From: Burkholderiales bacterium
Lineage (GTDB): Bacteria; Pseudomonadota; Gammaproteobacteria; Burkholderiales; Burkholderiaceae_C
Direction of reading: 5' to 3'
Length of the DNA stretch: 61,064 nt
NCBI GenBank assembly: GCA_017307865.1
Contig: JAFKGE010000039.1
Coordinates: 1-61,064 of the forward strand
Position 1 is the first letter of the stretch. Every line of letters starts with the position of its first letter. The notes under the pieces were generated by a model. It was not told where the DNA came from, ran no database searches, and saw only the letters and a program-made list of their open reading frames with translations. Positions 60,999-61,064 of the stretch are shown in pieces. The translations under genes were made by a program, and so were the position numbers.

Positions 60999-61064
60999 CG
61001 GTAGACAAGCGGAATCGTTGCATACCAGAGGTCTTGGCGGATGGGTGATTGTCTTGAAGCTGGA

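Noticed and set aside
60733-61023. A 96-residue minus-strand reading frame over the radC remnant
   Set aside because: It is in a different frame from the RadC similarity and has no recognisable motif.
1-61064. CRISPR arrays, rRNA genes, complete tRNAs
   Set aside because: No regularly spaced repeats, rRNA-like segments or cloverleaf-capable stretches were seen on either strand.

Overview
The window is GC-rich DNA from a proteobacterium, most likely a betaproteobacterium of the Burkholderiales/Rhodocyclales type. This rests on three things: a Bug/TctC-type solute-binding protein, Liv-type ABC transporters with built-in acyl-CoA synthetases, and an ICEclc/PFGI-1-type conjugation module. No rRNA, tRNA or core housekeeping gene is present, so the host cannot be named. 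All family assignments come from reading the translations; no database search was run.

About 1-48.5 kb is a dense CoA-thioester catabolic island. It opens at the end of an IS21-like element that has cut off the 5' part of a badH-like dehydrogenase. Next comes badI (2-ketocyclohexanecarboxyl-CoA hydrolase, alicyclic ring opening to pimeloyl-CoA). A TetR regulator, a MaoC hydratase and ETF-ubiquinone oxidoreductase follow. The first transporter cassette is livF-livG-acyl-CoA synthetase-livH-livM-binding protein. After it lie a split biotin-dependent carboxylase of methylcrotonyl/geranyl-CoA type, two SDRs lacking the usual YxxxK motif, and a thioesterase gene with an in-frame stop. On the minus strand, two operons (34.8->23.8 kb and 21.8->17.7 kb) carry thiolases, a MaoC pair, an SDR, a pimC/pimD-like heteromeric acyl-CoA dehydrogenase pair, more acyl-CoA dehydrogenases, an enoyl-CoA hydratase, a carbonic anhydrase, a frameshifted MmgE/PrpD gene, a nitroreductase, an acyl-CoA ligase and a thiolase-like/DUF35 pair that resembles steroid side-chain retro-aldolases. 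A plus-strand AMP ligase (21.9-23.8 kb) lies between these two operons.

From 35 kb the plus strand carries a second beta-oxidation set (acyl-CoA dehydrogenase, hydratase, thiolase, SDR, acyl-CoA dehydrogenase). A second transporter cassette (livG-synthetase-livH-livM-binding protein-livF) follows, and then an alpha-methylacyl-CoA racemase. Read together, the genes suggest uptake and CoA activation of an alicyclic, probably branched, carboxylic acid. BadHI would open the ring, PimCD-type beta-oxidation would shorten the dicarboxylyl-CoA, and the carboxylase, racemase and retro-aldolase would deal with methyl or isopropyl branches. ETF-QO would take electrons from the six acyl-CoA dehydrogenases. 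The substrate is an inference.

From 48.5 kb the DNA is mobile. There is a degraded Mu/TnsB-like transposase (two frameshifts) joined to the 3' remnant of a fumarylacetoacetate-hydrolase-family gene, and a Bug binding protein. Then comes one end of an integrative conjugative element: a MobH/TraI-type relaxase, a Xre-RES toxin-antitoxin pair, a DUF3742 protein, a TraG-N protein, TIGR03755/03756/03757-type proteins and a truncated radC. The catabolic island is therefore probably ICE cargo.
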